This document shows positions 1 through 9,700 of a stretch of 44,432 nucleotides of DNA, one piece after another. The stretch is from Planctomycetota bacterium (GTDB lineage: Bacteria; Planctomycetota; Planctomycetia; Planctomycetales; Planctomycetaceae): assembly GCA_030836185.1 (NCBI GenBank), contig JAURQH010000048.1, forward strand, positions 1 to 44,432. Direction: 5' to 3'. Every line of letters starts with the position of its first letter. Position 1 is the first letter of the stretch. The translations under genes and the position numbers were made by a program. The notes below the pieces were generated by a model. That model saw only the letters and a list, made by a program, of their open reading frames with translations. It was not told the origin of the DNA and did no database searches.

Positions 1-349
1 GATCTTTGGCAATTCGACTTACACATAGCCATTGTGCGCAAGCACATTGGATAGGTTTGAGTGTCATTCATTGTTCATCAATGACGACCACTGCAACGTG
101 AGAAAGAGAGCAATCTCGCGTGACGTAGAAAATGCGCACCCACAAAAAGTAACACTCACTCACAAAATGAAGATCAACGCAAACCGAACGGTGCCAACAA
201 CTTGCTCAAGAGTATGGAAGATTCGGAATCAAGATTCGGGAAGATTTGATTCAACATTTGGTCAAGATTCGGTCAAGGTGTGTCCCCGAATCTCCAAATC
301 TTGACATCTTGAAACGGCGGTTGAGTGTTTGAGAGACGACATCGGAACC
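1..349. other. intergenic stretch without a convincing gene
   Basis: No open frame here has a ribosome binding site or a recognisable protein. The one long plus-strand frame (32-304) has mixed, unstructured composition and I do not regard it as a gene. The segment 218-302 carries a short imperfect repeat: AAGATTCGG occurs at 218, 231 and 264, with a variant AAGATTTGA at 241 and inverted partial copies (CGAATCT, CAAATCTT) at about 287-302. Nothing else is visible. Confidence 0.5.
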
Positions 350-387
350 AAAAAAAGCCCCCACAATCATAATGATCGAGGGGGCTT
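350..387 (-). terminator. rho-independent terminator of the small Cys-rich gene
   Basis: Read on the minus strand, AAGCCCCC (387-380) pairs with GGGGGCTT (362-355), with an inner ATCAT-T-ATGAT hairpin, followed by a run of T (354-350). It lies 24 bp after the stop codon of the small secreted protein at 411-608. Because the stem is preceded by A on the other strand it could also work in reverse, but no plus-strand gene ends here. Confidence 0.8.
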
Positions 388-410
388 CGAACTCTTGAAG
401 AACAATTAGA

Positions 411-608
411 TTAGTACTGAGAGAGTTCACACAAGAAGTAGGTGCGATCCCAACAGCTCACATAACCAGACTCCGTCGTATGGTGGGAACACCAGAATTC
501 TGCCCGATAGATGCAGTCAATCTGCTGAAAGGCTTGCAACTGTGATGCGAAACAAGTTCCCAGCACAAAACACAGTAAAGCCATTCTCATTAATAACTTC
601 GATTTCAT
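411..608 (-). CDS. small cysteine-rich secreted protein
   Basis: A 65-residue product of unknown function. The first 25 or so residues look like a signal peptide (MKSKLL, then a hydrophobic MALLCFVLGTCFAS, then a likely cleavage near QLQA). The predicted mature peptide is only about 40 residues and has four cysteines (IDC, FWC, VSC, FLC) and several aromatic residues, consistent with a disulfide-held exported peptide. AGAAAGAG lies about 7 bases before the ATG, and a strong terminator follows the stop, which together support a real gene. The ISAs1 element begins only 47 bp upstream, so its original promoter region may have been replaced. I do not recognise a family. Confidence 0.6.
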   Translation of the reverse strand: MKSKLLMRMALLCFVLGTCFASQLQAFQQIDCIYRAEFWCSHHTTESGYVSCWDRTYFLCELSQY

Positions 609-655
609 GATAACTCTTTCTAATAATACAATACCTGGTTAGTGAGATGGATAAC

Positions 656-1916
656 CAGGGCAATCGCATGATTTGAGCCTTATTTTCCCGAGAGAATCTT
701 CTCCAGGACCTTCGGATTCCAGCCCGCCATCAAACGTTTCCCGCGCAGACTCGCTTTCACCGTCGTGTTTCTCTTTAACAGCGACAACGCCACGCGACGA
801 AATGCTCCCGCGATTTCCGGGCCGTTCCCTTTCCGAATCCGGCTGGCGTCTTCTGCAAAAGTTACATCCAACGACCAGTGTAATTGGTTCTCCACCGTCC
901 AGTGATTGCGAAGATGTTTCGCGATCCTCCGAACCTTCGGCGGCAACGAACTGATGAAGTAGATCAACTCTTCCGAAGTCTTGCCGTTCACAGTTCGCTC
1001 GCGATACACCATGCCGATCGTCCGGATGTCGCACCACTTTCCATCACGAAGTTCGGCAGGAGCCGGAGCGACCGTGTAGGCTCGTAGTTCCTCTCGACCG
1101 TGTTTCCGTTCACGGGTTTTATGAATCCGCACACGCGAGTTGCGATAATCGTCTTCCGCATAGCGTATGAACTCCGCGCTGATGATCTCTTGCAGCGACT
1201 CCTGATTGCCTTTCACAGTGAGAATGTAATCCGCCTCTTGGTCTCGAATCGCTTTGGCGGTCTCCTGCTGGCAGTGCATCGCATCGAGCGTGACCACGGC
1301 TCCCGATAGTTCCAACATCTTCAGCAGTTTGGGAACCGCCGTGATTTCGTTGGAGTGTTCGTCGACGGCGATTTGTCCCAGACAAAGATTCTCGTCGCTG
1401 GCCCACGCGCTGACCATTTGCAATGCGGACCGGCCTGCTTCCGAATCGAAACTTTGGCGAAGTGTCTTGCCGTCGATATGGACACCTTGATCTTGCAGGC
1501 AAATCGCCAGCGATTCGACCCATTGTTGTAGACAGTCGTAGAACTCGTCGGTATCGAGTCGGGCAAAGACACGCCCAAGTGTGTCGTGAGAAGGGATGCC
1601 GTTTTCGAGTTCGAGGAAGCGGCGGAACCAGGCTTCCTTGGCGTCCGCGAACCGTTCGAGATCGGCCCAGGTATCGACGCCGCAGATGGCTCCGCACAAG
1701 GCGATGACCAGCATGTCGGAGAGCTTGTGATCGACCTTTTTAATTTGTCGGGGATCGCTCAGCGCGTGAAAGATTGTTAAAATGGTAGGCGGTTTTGTAA
1801 GCATGACAACGGTTCCTCGGAAGTGGGTTTTGAGTATTCCGAGGCAGTCCCTGGCCTCACGTGTGAACTCTTCAAACCATGCAACTTCCAAGCCGAAATA
1901 TCATGCGATTGCCCTG
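656..1916 (-). mobile_element. ISAs1-family insertion sequence, apparently complete
   Basis: The element is bounded by perfect 17-bp inverted repeats, CAGGGCAATCGCATGAT at 656-672 and its reverse complement at 1900-1916. It contains one transposase gene on the minus strand. The 8-bp flanks (TGGATAAC on the left, TTATTGAG on the right) do not match, so no target duplication is evident. Either the copy is old, or its ends have recombined with another copy. The right end lies inside a zinc-ribbon gene remnant (1917-2104); the left end lies just upstream of the small secreted protein gene. Confidence 0.85.
680..1804 (-). CDS. ISAs1-family DDE transposase
   Basis: The product is a 374-residue transposase that cuts and joins the ends of the surrounding IS. 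It has the family's N-terminal segment (DPRQIKKVDHKLSDMLVIAL, CGAICG) and the RNase-H-like core with candidate catalytic residues: D in VHIDGKT, D in VTLDAMHCQ and E in NHWTVENQLHWSLDVTF. The YILTVKGNQ and FAEDASRIRKGNGPE motifs are also typical. The open frame extends to 1891, but ATG at 1804 has GAGGAA about 10 bases upstream and gives the usual ISAs1 length, so I prefer it. No frameshift or stop is seen, so the enzyme may be active. The stop is 24 bp inside the left inverted repeat. Confidence 0.93.
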   Translation of the reverse strand: MLTKPPTILTIFHALSDPRQIKKVDHKLSDMLVIALCGAICGVDTWADLERFADAKEAWFRRFLELENGIPSHDTLGRVFARLDTDEFYDCLQQWVESLAICLQDQGVHIDGKTLRQSFDSEAGRSALQMVSAWASDENLCLGQIAVDEHSNEITAVPKLLKMLELSGAVVTLDAMHCQQETAKAIRDQEADYILTVKGNQESLQEIISAEFIRYAEDDYRNSRVRIHKTRERKHGREELRAYTVAPAPAELRDGKWCDIRTIGMVYRERTVNGKTSEELIYFISSLPPKVRRIAKHLRNHWTVENQLHWSLDVTFAEDASRIRKGNGPEIAGAFRRVALSLLKRNTTVKASLRGKRLMAGWNPKVLEKILSGK

Positions 1917-2104
1917 TTATTGAGAGACTGACCCGCACTCGATGGTTGATTATATTGCGAAAAATCCATATCCAATAGATCGTTCTCTCCCTCGGGAACT
2001 GTCACGGAGGAACCTCAATCGGGACACTTACCCGTCTTGCCAGCAAGTTGGTCTTTGACACGCATTGCTCGACCGCAGCCATCACAGTTAAAATCAATCA
2101 CCAC
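1917..2104 (-). pseudogene. zinc-ribbon gene remnant, cut by the IS and by an in-frame TGA
   Basis: A frame starting at GTG 2104, with AGGAG 4 bases upstream, encodes VVIDFNCDGCGRAM followed by VKDQLAGKTGKCPD, then TGA at 2017-2015. The same frame continues with GSSVTVPEGENDLLDMDFSQ and about 17 more residues up to the IS end. In planctomycete proteins with this small zinc ribbon the motif is CxxCG...AGKxxKCPxCG, so the TGA sits exactly at the fourth zinc-binding cysteine (TGC or TGT to TGA is one change). The gene is therefore doubly inactivated: nonsense mutation plus loss of its 3' part at the IS. The rest of the gene is not found beyond the left IS end. Confidence 0.7.
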
Positions 2105-2327
2105 AAAACTCCTCCCGTTGCCGGTCGATAGGAACATTACGAGCATGCATGCAGTTAAAAGACTGCATACAGTCTTGTTCGTAAGCAACCACGGTACAAG
2201 CATCTACGAGATTTGTAATCCGTCCGCTGTTCGGTTTTGCGACTGAGGAATCAGAAAATCTCGATGCACCAACTTCGCAGAAGACATTTCATGTGATATT
2301 ACAAATTCGAGTGATGCCACCTGCAAC

Positions 2328-3575
2328 TCATTCGCCATCGAGTCGTGGGAGAAGGTGACCCATTTTAGCGCGTTTGGTTTCCATGTATTTCTCGCGTTCT
2401 TTTTCGGGCGGCGCGACAATGGGAACCTGTTCCACTAATTTGAGATCGAAGCCTGGGTAGATGAAGGCGTCGGTCTTCTTCGGATTATTCGTCAGCAAGC
2501 GAATGTTCGACAGGCCAAGATCTTTGAGGATCTGCATGCCAATCATGTAGTCACGCATATCAGACTTGAAGCCGAGCTTGTGATTCGCTTCGACGGTATC
2601 GTATCCCTCATCCTGTAACTGATACGCTTTAAGCTTGGCGGTCAGCCCAATTCCGCGTCCTTCTTGTGGTAAGTAGACAACGGCTCCTGTCCCTTCATTG
2701 TGAATCATGCTCATTGCCATGTGGAGTTGATCACCGCAATCGCAACGGAGAGAATCGATCAAGTCGCCCGTGAAACAGGAAGAATGCATTCGCACCAGAG
2801 GTGCTTCCACTTTTGAAAGATCTCCCCAGACAATGGCTATCGGTTCCTGATCTTCGTGTTTGACGCTATATGCAATGACTTTCGGCGACCCAAATTGTGC
2901 AGTGGGGATTTTGACTTCCACCTCACGCGACACCAACCGTTCGCTTACGCGACGATGGCGAATGATTTCTTCAATCGAGATGATTGGGATTTCATACTGT
3001 TCGGAAACTTGTTTGAGTTCTTCATAACCGGCCATACCGAGTCCCGTCTGACTGGTAATTTCGATCAGAACTCCTACCGGATTGAGTCCTGCCATCTCCA
3101 TCAAGTCAACGGTCGCTTCGGTGTGTCCGGCACGCCGAAGCACGCCGCCACTTTTTGCTTTGAGTGGTTTAATATGACCAGGACGCAAAAAATCTTCAGA
3201 AACCGCCTTCGGGTTAGCAAGTTCATTTAGCGTTAATGCCCGCGAGATCGGGCTGACTCCCGTTCCGGCATCCCGGTGGTCAATGGGAACCTGAAAGGGT
3301 GTTTGATGCGGAGCAGTATTATCATCGGAATCGACGATGGGATTAAATCGCAATCGTTGCGCAACCTCAGCCGTCATGGGAGCACACAATTCTCCACGCC
3401 CCACTTTGAGCATAAAATTGACCATTTCAGGGGTAATTGTCTCAGCCGCACACACGAAATCGCCTTCGTTTTCGCGTTCTTCAGCATCAACCACGATGAC
3501 CATATGCCCCTCACGAAGTGCTTTCACGGCATCATTAAGAGGTGACCACTGTTTCTGATCGTTAGAATCTGGCAT
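2328..3575 (-). CDS. ribBA: RibBA, bifunctional riboflavin biosynthesis enzyme
   Basis: Cytosolic fusion of 3,4-dihydroxy-2-butanone-4-phosphate synthase (N-terminal half) and GTP cyclohydrolase II (C-terminal half), the two entry reactions of riboflavin synthesis. The 415-residue length is normal. The first domain shows DAEERENEGDFVCAAE (metal and substrate acidic loop), the FQVPIDHRDAGTGVSPISRA loop and GHTEATVDL. The second has the zinc site SSCFTGDLIDSLRCDCGDQL, YLPQEGRGIGL and the NPKK segment near the end. ATG at 3575 is chosen over TTG at 3587; neither has a strong Shine-Dalgarno sequence, with only GAGAT near the ATG. A small secreted ORF ends 31 bp upstream on the same strand. No terminator is obvious downstream. 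Confidence 0.96.
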   Translation of the reverse strand: MPDSNDQKQWSPLNDAVKALREGHMVIVVDAEERENEGDFVCAAETITPEMVNFMLKVGRGELCAPMTAEVAQRLRFNPIVDSDDNTAPHQTPFQVPIDHRDAGTGVSPISRALTLNELANPKAVSEDFLRPGHIKPLKAKSGGVLRRAGHTEATVDLMEMAGLNPVGVLIEITSQTGLGMAGYEELKQVSEQYEIPIISIEEIIRHRRVSERLVSREVEVKIPTAQFGSPKVIAYSVKHEDQEPIAIVWGDLSKVEAPLVRMHSSCFTGDLIDSLRCDCGDQLHMAMSMIHNEGTGAVVYLPQEGRGIGLTAKLKAYQLQDEGYDTVEANHKLGFKSDMRDYMIGMQILKDLGLSNIRLLTNNPKKTDAFIYPGFDLKLVEQVPIVAPPEKEREKYMETKRAKMGHLLPRLDGE

Positions 3576-3606
3576 AGGAGATCTCAATTGGGAGATAATT
3601 CAATGT

Positions 3607-3906
3607 TCATCGATATCTTACGGCACGAGGAGAGAACTGACCAATGTAGAGCGTAGGATTTCGTGCAGGATCGGCGTTGAAAGCGGATTTCCTCGCAAAA
3701 TCATCATATTCCGAGCAGCTTCCCAAGTCACACGACTGTTGGAACGAGTCCGAGTCATTTTCAGAAATACCCGTCATTCCAATAAAATGTTGACATTCCA
3801 ATGATTGTTGATATGTTGGATGTAGGCCATAAGCTGTTGATACAGCCGATATTGAAACAACAAAGTGCATCATTCCGATGACGGGTTTTGCATTTTGGCC
3901 CACCAT
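3607..3906 (-). CDS. putative small secreted protein
   Basis: A 99-residue frame with an excellent ribosome binding site, GGAGG, five bases before ATG 3906. The N-terminus (MVGQNAKPVIGMMHFVVSIS, then AVSTAYG) resembles a short signal peptide. The remainder has three cysteines (LECQHF, QSCDLGSC) and is rich in Ser, Asp and Gln. No family is recognised. It lies between ribBA, which starts 31 bp after its stop on the same strand, and the divergent DUF1549 gene at 3969, so it could be the first gene of a ribBA transcript. The call rests on the ribosome binding site and signal peptide only; it may be spurious. Confidence 0.4.
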   Translation of the reverse strand: MVGQNAKPVIGMMHFVVSISAVSTAYGLHPTYQQSLECQHFIGMTGISENDSDSFQQSCDLGSCSEYDDFARKSAFNADPARNPTLYIGQFSPRAVRYR

Positions 3907-3968
3907 GACATCCTCCACACGACTATCCCACCAGCAGTCGACCCGCCTCACGAAGAGGAGAGACATCG

Positions 3969-6461
3969 ATGCGACACTTCTTATTACAGACCTCACTTGC
4001 CCTCACATGCCTGTTTTCCACAGGTCTCGTTGGTTCTGCAGTTGAACCCCAAGGGCTCGGCGACCCCGGAACTTTGCAATCGATTCAGGTCGAGCCGAAT
4101 CTAAGCGGGCAGGGGATTTCTATCCGAAGTAAAGATGCCCGTCAGCAACTTTTCGTGACGGGTGTGTTTAGTTCGGGACAGCTCCACGACTTCACTCGCA
4201 AGACAACTTATACGACCGAGCCAAATGGCATCGTGACTATCAGCTCTGAAGGCATGGTGACTCCACTCGCCGATGGCGATGTCAAAATCATTGCCAAGTC
4301 AGAAGGGAAACAAGCCGAGGCTTCCGTCAAGGTCACCGGGTTTGCTGAGCAAACTCCCATCAACTTCAAGAATCAAATCGTCCCCGTCTTCACGAAGCTG
4401 GGCTGTAACAGTGGTGGCTGTCATGGAAAATCGGGTGGGCAAAACGGATTCGCATTGTCGCTACTCGGTTTTTATCCCGAAGACGATTACGAATTTCTGG
4501 TGAAAGAAGCACGGGGACGTCGACTGTTTCCAGCCTCTCCCGGCGCATCTCTTTTGTTAACCAAACCGGTCGGTCAATCACCTCATGGTGGTGGAAAGAG
4601 AACAGAAGTTGGCAGCTACGAATACCGCATGATTTATCGCTGGATCGAACAGGGAATGCCTTATGGCTCAGAAGACGATGCCTATGTCACAGGGATTCGC
4701 TGTCTGCCTGAAGGTCGAATCATGGACCGTGGCTCGGACCAACAAATCACCGTACTGGCAGAATACAGTGACGGTACGACTGAAGACGTCACACGCATGG
4801 CACTCTACGAGGCCAATGACAGTGAGATGGCGGAAGTGACTGAAGAAGGTGTCGTCAAAACTCTCGACCTGGCGGGTGAAGTTGCCATCATGGCCCGCTA
4901 TCAGGGACAAGTCGCGACATTCCGAGCCACAATTCCATTGGGCGCACCAACCGATAGTATTCCTGCACTAAACAACGACATCGACCAGAAAGTCTTTGCG
5001 AAATTGAATGTGCTGGGGATCCCGGCTTCCGACGTTTGCGATGACGCGACGTTTCTGCGTCGTGTCAGTATCGATATCACTGGTGGCGTTCCGAGCGAAT
5101 CCGAAGTGAAAGCGTTTCTCGAAAACACTGATCCTGACAAACGGGCAAAAGCAATCGACCAGTTGCTCGATTCTCCCGCGTATGCGGACTACTTTGCGAA
5201 CAAATGGAACCTGGTATTACGCAACAAGAACCCAAGAGCAGGGGAAGAAGAAGCAACCTTTGCCTTTTATCGCTGGATCTGGGACAGCGTCTACGAAAAT
5301 AAACCGTACGACGAGTTCGTAAGCGAGTTGTTGACGGCGAGTGGGAATGTTCGCTTCAATCCTCCCGTTGTGTGGTATCGACAGGTCGCAACACCGGAAG
5401 AACGTGTGGAAGATACCGCTCAGCTCTTCTTGGGGCTGAGGATTCAATGCGCTCGCTGCCACCATCATCCCTTCGAGAAGTGGAGCCAGAACGATTACTA
5501 CAGTTTCAAGGCGTTCTTCAACCGAATCGGTACGAAGAACCAAATTTCAAGGCAACAATATTTCGTCCAAGCCGAATTGTTCCACAATGTCGGAATCGCC
5601 ACTGACAAGAATCCACGTTCAGGGGCGACTCTCAAGCCGGCTGGTTTAGGTTCCGAACCGCTTGAAATCCCCGACGAACGCGACCCTCGCGCCTATCTGG
5701 CCGACTGGATGTCGTCTCCCGAGAACCCATTCTTAGCCAAAGCGGTCGTCAATCGTTACTGGAAACACTTCTTCTCACGAGGCATTGTCGAACCGGAAGA
5801 TGATATGCGAGAAACCAATCCTCCCTCCAACCCGGAGTTATTGAACGCATTAGCAGACAACTTCATCAAGAGTGGCTTCGACCTGAAACAACTGGTACGC
5901 TCCATCTGCAACTCAAAAACGTATCAGCTTAGTTCCTTGCCGAACGAGTATAACCTGAAAGACAAACAGAACTTCTCTCGCTATTATCCCAAACGATTAA
6001 CGGCAGAAGTTCTCTATGATGCGTTCCACGATGTGACGGCAACGACACAAGGCTACAGTGGATTGCCCACTGGCACACGAGCCATTCAACTTCCCGACCC
6101 CGGCAAAGGGCCGTACTTCCTCAAAGTCTTCGGACAACCTGCCGGCGATACGGCTTGCGAATGCGAGCGATCTCAAGAAGCAAATCTGGCACAGGCCCTA
6201 CATTTACTGAATAGTAGCGAAGTGCAGAACAAGATTTCCTCGGGGAGTGGTCGAGCCGCCATGCTCGCCAAGGATAAAGAGCGAACCCACGAAGAGAAAC
6301 TTCATGAGTTATACCGTTGGGTCTTCTCGCGGAATCCTCGTTCCGAAGAACTCTCTGTCGCGATCGCCCATATCCAGAAGCATGAAGAGAACCCACAAGT
6401 CGCCTATGAAGACATTTTATGGGCTTTGATCAACAGTAAGGAATTTCTGTTTAATCACTGA
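3969..6461 (+). CDS. DUF1549/DUF1553 planctomycete cytochrome-like protein with BIG2 domains
   Basis: An 830-residue exported protein with a signal peptide (about residues 1-26). In order: a bacterial Ig-like (BIG2-type) domain around 38-130, a planctomycete cytochrome-like module with CNSGGCHGK near 145, a second Ig-like domain around 240-335, a PSCyt2/DUF1549 domain from about 340 (DDATFLRRVSIDITGGVPSE) with CARCHHHPFEKW near 495, and a PSD1/DUF1553 domain to the end (NPFLAKAVVNRYWKHFFSRG, NSKTYQLS). Cys-His motifs could bind haem or another metal, but CNSGGCH is longer than a classical CxxCH; function in the family is unknown. GAGGAG lies just before ATG 3969. A terminator follows, so it is probably transcribed separately from the two surface-protein genes downstream. 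Confidence 0.92.
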   Translation: MRHFLLQTSLALTCLFSTGLVGSAVEPQGLGDPGTLQSIQVEPNLSGQGISIRSKDARQQLFVTGVFSSGQLHDFTRKTTYTTEPNGIVTISSEGMVTPLADGDVKIIAKSEGKQAEASVKVTGFAEQTPINFKNQIVPVFTKLGCNSGGCHGKSGGQNGFALSLLGFYPEDDYEFLVKEARGRRLFPASPGASLLLTKPVGQSPHGGGKRTEVGSYEYRMIYRWIEQGMPYGSEDDAYVTGIRCLPEGRIMDRGSDQQITVLAEYSDGTTEDVTRMALYEANDSEMAEVTEEGVVKTLDLAGEVAIMARYQGQVATFRATIPLGAPTDSIPALNNDIDQKVFAKLNVLGIPASDVCDDATFLRRVSIDITGGVPSESEVKAFLENTDPDKRAKAIDQLLDSPAYADYFANKWNLVLRNKNPRAGEEEATFAFYRWIWDSVYENKPYDEFVSELLTASGNVRFNPPVVWYRQVATPEERVEDTAQLFLGLRIQCARCHHHPFEKWSQNDYYSFKAFFNRIGTKNQISRQQYFVQAELFHNVGIATDKNPRSGATLKPAGLGSEPLEIPDERDPRAYLADWMSSPENPFLAKAVVNRYWKHFFSRGIVEPEDDMRETNPPSNPELLNALADNFIKSGFDLKQLVRSICNSKTYQLSSLPNEYNLKDKQNFSRYYPKRLTAEVLYDAFHDVTATTQGYSGLPTGTRAIQLPDPGKGPYFLKVFGQPAGDTACECERSQEANLAQALHLLNSSEVQNKISSGSGRAAMLAKDKERTHEEKLHELYRWVFSRNPRSEELSVAIAHIQKHEENPQVAYEDILWALINSKEFLFNH

Positions 6462-6493
6462 TAAATCAGGGATGTTCCGCAAAACGGCCTTTA

Positions 6494-6526
6494 AAGTCGA
6501 TCCGGTTATCCGGGTCGACTTTTTTT
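6494..6526 (+). terminator. rho-independent terminator after the DUF1549/DUF1553 gene
   Basis: AAGTCGATCCGG (6494-6505) pairs with CCGGGTCGACTT (6510-6521) through 12 pairs, one of them T-G, around a TTAT loop, followed by a T run to 6526. It is 32 bp after the stop codon of the preceding gene. Confidence 0.9.
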
Positions 6527-6718
6527 GTGTAGACAGCCAGACTCGACCAGTTTTTTTTCGACCTTGGCGACCTCTCTCGTTATCATGAACTAATCACGAT
6601 GAAGCGATACTATTCATCGTTCCCACCAATATCCACACAATCATGTGAATCCTGCGCGTAAATCCGTTCGAACCACATTCAACGGATCATCACAGACCAA
6701 CCGAAAGAAGAGGTCGGA

Positions 6719-9700
6719 ATGTTATTTCCCGCTCAAATGCGCATTGCCAGTTTAATTCTACTGGTCTTGTTACTTGGCTCCAACTTAGAAGCTCAAGTCG
6801 CCCAAACGAGTATCAGTGCAGTCTCTCCTCCGGGAGCCCAGCGTGGACAAACCATCGATGTCACGATTAGCAGTGGCAAAGATCTCGACATGGTCGATAA
6901 ATTAGTCTTCAGTCACGCCGGTATCACGGCCAAACAGAAGATGAGAGACCAAGCGGGCAAACAGGTTCCCGTCACCAACACATTTGAACTGACAGTTGCG
7001 GCTGATGTTCCAATTGGATTCCATGATGTCCGCGCTCACGGTTATTTCGGCATCAGCAACCCGCGAACCTTCGTCATCAGCGACTCACCCGAAGTTTTGG
7101 AAAACGATGCCAACAACACTCTCGACACGGCACAACCGGTCGAACTCGGCCACATTGTAAACGGAGCCAGCAATCGCGCTGCTGACGTTGATTTCTATAA
7201 GCTCACTCTCCCCGCCAATTATCATCTTGTGACTGAAGCTGAAGCACAAACTATCGATTCGCGAATGCGGGCTCAAATCGAACTCCTTAACGCCAGCGGT
7301 CGTCGTCTCGAACGCTCGCGTGGCGGTTATCGAGGCGACCCGGTTCTCGATTACACAGTGAAAGATGCAGGCGAATATTATTTGAAAGTCACCGAATTCA
7401 GTTATCGTGGCAGCAACGATTATTTCTACCGCTTACATGTGAACTCACGACCGCATATCGACTTCATCATACCCGCTTCGGGGCAACCAGGTTCGAACTC
7501 CTCGTACACAATTCACGGGCGTAATCTTCCGGGAGGCGCACCAAGCGGAGTCATCATTGATGGTGTAGAATTGCAGAAAGTCACAACCAACATCGCCATT
7601 CCCGCCAATCCTGACCAATTGAAGCTTAACCATAATCTTCTGCCAGCAGAATCCTCGGCTGATGTCTTCGGTTGGCGTTTGCAAACTCCGCAAGGAACCT
7701 CGAACTCACTTTCCATCCATTATGCCGATGCTCCGGTGATTCTTGAACAGGAACCCAACAACGACGCTACGCATGCTCAACAAATTACGATACCGACCGA
7801 CATCACAGGACAGTTCCAGGAAAAACTCGACACAGACTGGTATCAGTTCACCGCAAAAGCAGGCGATGTCTATGCAATTGAGGCTTACGGTCAACGTCTT
7901 GGGAAACAGACTGACCCACGTTTTATTGTGGAGCAAGTCACCGTCAACGACAAAGGAGAAGAATCCGTCAAACGACTCACTGATCAAGACGATGTAAAAA
8001 CAACGATTGGTGGCGACGACTTCAATACTCGACACCGTGATCCCGTCTGGATGCTCACGGTTCCGGCAGATGGAGCCTACCGGGTGATGATCAGTGATCG
8101 CTATCGTGAGAACCGTGGAGACGCACAACTTCTCTACCGGCTGGTCATTCGTAAACAAACTCCCGACTTCCGCTTGGTTGCCTTCGCATCAACTCCTAAT
8201 GCGGCCGCTAATCAACCGGGTACGACCGGCGTCTTGTCTCTCCGCAAAGGAGACAACTCGTACATTGATGTCCTTGCTCATCGAATCGATGGATTTAATG
8301 GCGTCATTGATGTGAAAGTTGAAAATCTGCCCGCCGGTGTCACATGCCCGGGTGCTGTCATTGGCCCAGGGACGAACTCGGCTCGTCTGATTTTGACAGC
8401 AGCTCCCGATGCCGAAATCAATGCGACAGCCATCCAAGTCAAAGGGGAAGCAAAAATCGAGGCTCCACAAACCCAAAAAGAATTAAAGGCAGCCGTCGCA
8501 GCGATCAAACCGACAGAAGACAAAATCCCGGCTTTGAGCAAAGCCGTTGCGGATGTCATGCCTAAAATTCAAGCCGCGCAGAAGAAACTGGAAACCGACC
8601 GGCAAACGGCGGAAGCCCAGGTAAAAACGGCTCTCACCAGTCTTACGAATGCTCAAAAAGCACAACAGACAGCGCAAGCTGTTGTCACTGAACAACAAAA
8701 GAAAGTTCAGGCGGCAGAAACCGTTCTCAATACTCGCAATGCGGAATTGAAGACCACCCAAGACGCTCTCACCAAAGCCAAAGCCGATGCAGCCGCTGAC
8801 GCCGAAAATCAGGACAAAGCGAATGCTGTCAAAACAGTTGAGCAACAGGTGCAAGTCGCGACCAAAAATCAGCAGGATGCGACCAACGCCGTCAACGCCG
8901 AAAAGCAAAAACTGACTCAGGTCGATAATGATCTGAAGGCAAAAACAGCAGTCGCCACGAAAGCGGCAGCCGACAAGAAAACCGCCGATGACAATCTGAA
9001 AAACAAAGTCACCCAGGCCGAAGCTGAACTCAAAAAAATTCAGGATGTGTTGAAGGCTGCGCAAGACAAATTGACCGCTGGACAAAAAGTAATCGGCGAC
9101 ACGAAGCAGAAGGTCAACACCCTACAACAACAACTCCAACAAACCGCAAAACCAACAACTCACATCGCGCGGACAGCCTCTCTCATCTGGACCGGTAGCC
9201 AGAACACGGGCGAAAATACCGACTCGCGCCTAACACGCTCGTTGATGGTCAGCGTGATGGACGACCTTGCCGAGTTTCAGGCAGTTGTCACAGCCCCCTC
9301 AAATCGTTTTGAGGTCTCGCAAAGCTCCCAGGTCTTGATCCCGGTGAAGGTCGAACGGCGAGAAGGTTTTGACAACAACGTCACTCTTACATTCGCCGGC
9401 TTCGATGCGCGAACCAGTAAACTGCAAGTCGAAAACAAGCCTCTCAACAAAGGTGAGACCGAGGGAGTTCGCCGCGTTTTCATTCCCAAAGATTCTCCTC
9501 CCGGCGCTTATACATTGTATCTGAATTCACAAGCACAAGTTTCGTATGCGAGAAACCCAGTCGCCATCGCAGAGGCCAAAGCAACTGTTGATACTGCTGA
9601 GGCAGACCGCAAAGCAAAAGAAGAAGCCAACAAACAGGCCATCGCTGCTCAGCAGAAAGCCGACGCCGATCTGAAAGCCACCGAGCAAAAACTGAAGACG

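Noticed and set aside
32-304. 90-residue plus-strand frame at the left edge
   Set aside because: It runs through the AAGATTCGG repeats, has no ribosome site and looks random.
639-1697. Several open frames of 60-190 residues on both strands within the IS
   Set aside because: They overlap the transposase gene in other frames and show no domain, ribosome site or sensible composition.
656-1916. 8-bp target-site duplication around the IS
   Set aside because: The flanking 8-mers TGGATAAC and TTATTGAG do not match.
2015-2017. In-frame TGA as selenocysteine
   Set aside because: It sits in a zinc-ribbon motif, the gene is also cut by an IS, and no SECIS-like hairpin was recognised; a nonsense mutation is simpler.
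2149-2168. ATGCAGT/ACTGCAT hairpin in the leader of the zinc-ribbon pseudogene
   Set aside because: Short stem with no T run and no known regulatory fold; likely chance.
8483-9085. 200-residue antisense frame across the coiled coil
   Set aside because: It is the complement of an Ala/Lys/Gln-rich low-complexity region, rich in Phe, Cys and Leu with no domain.
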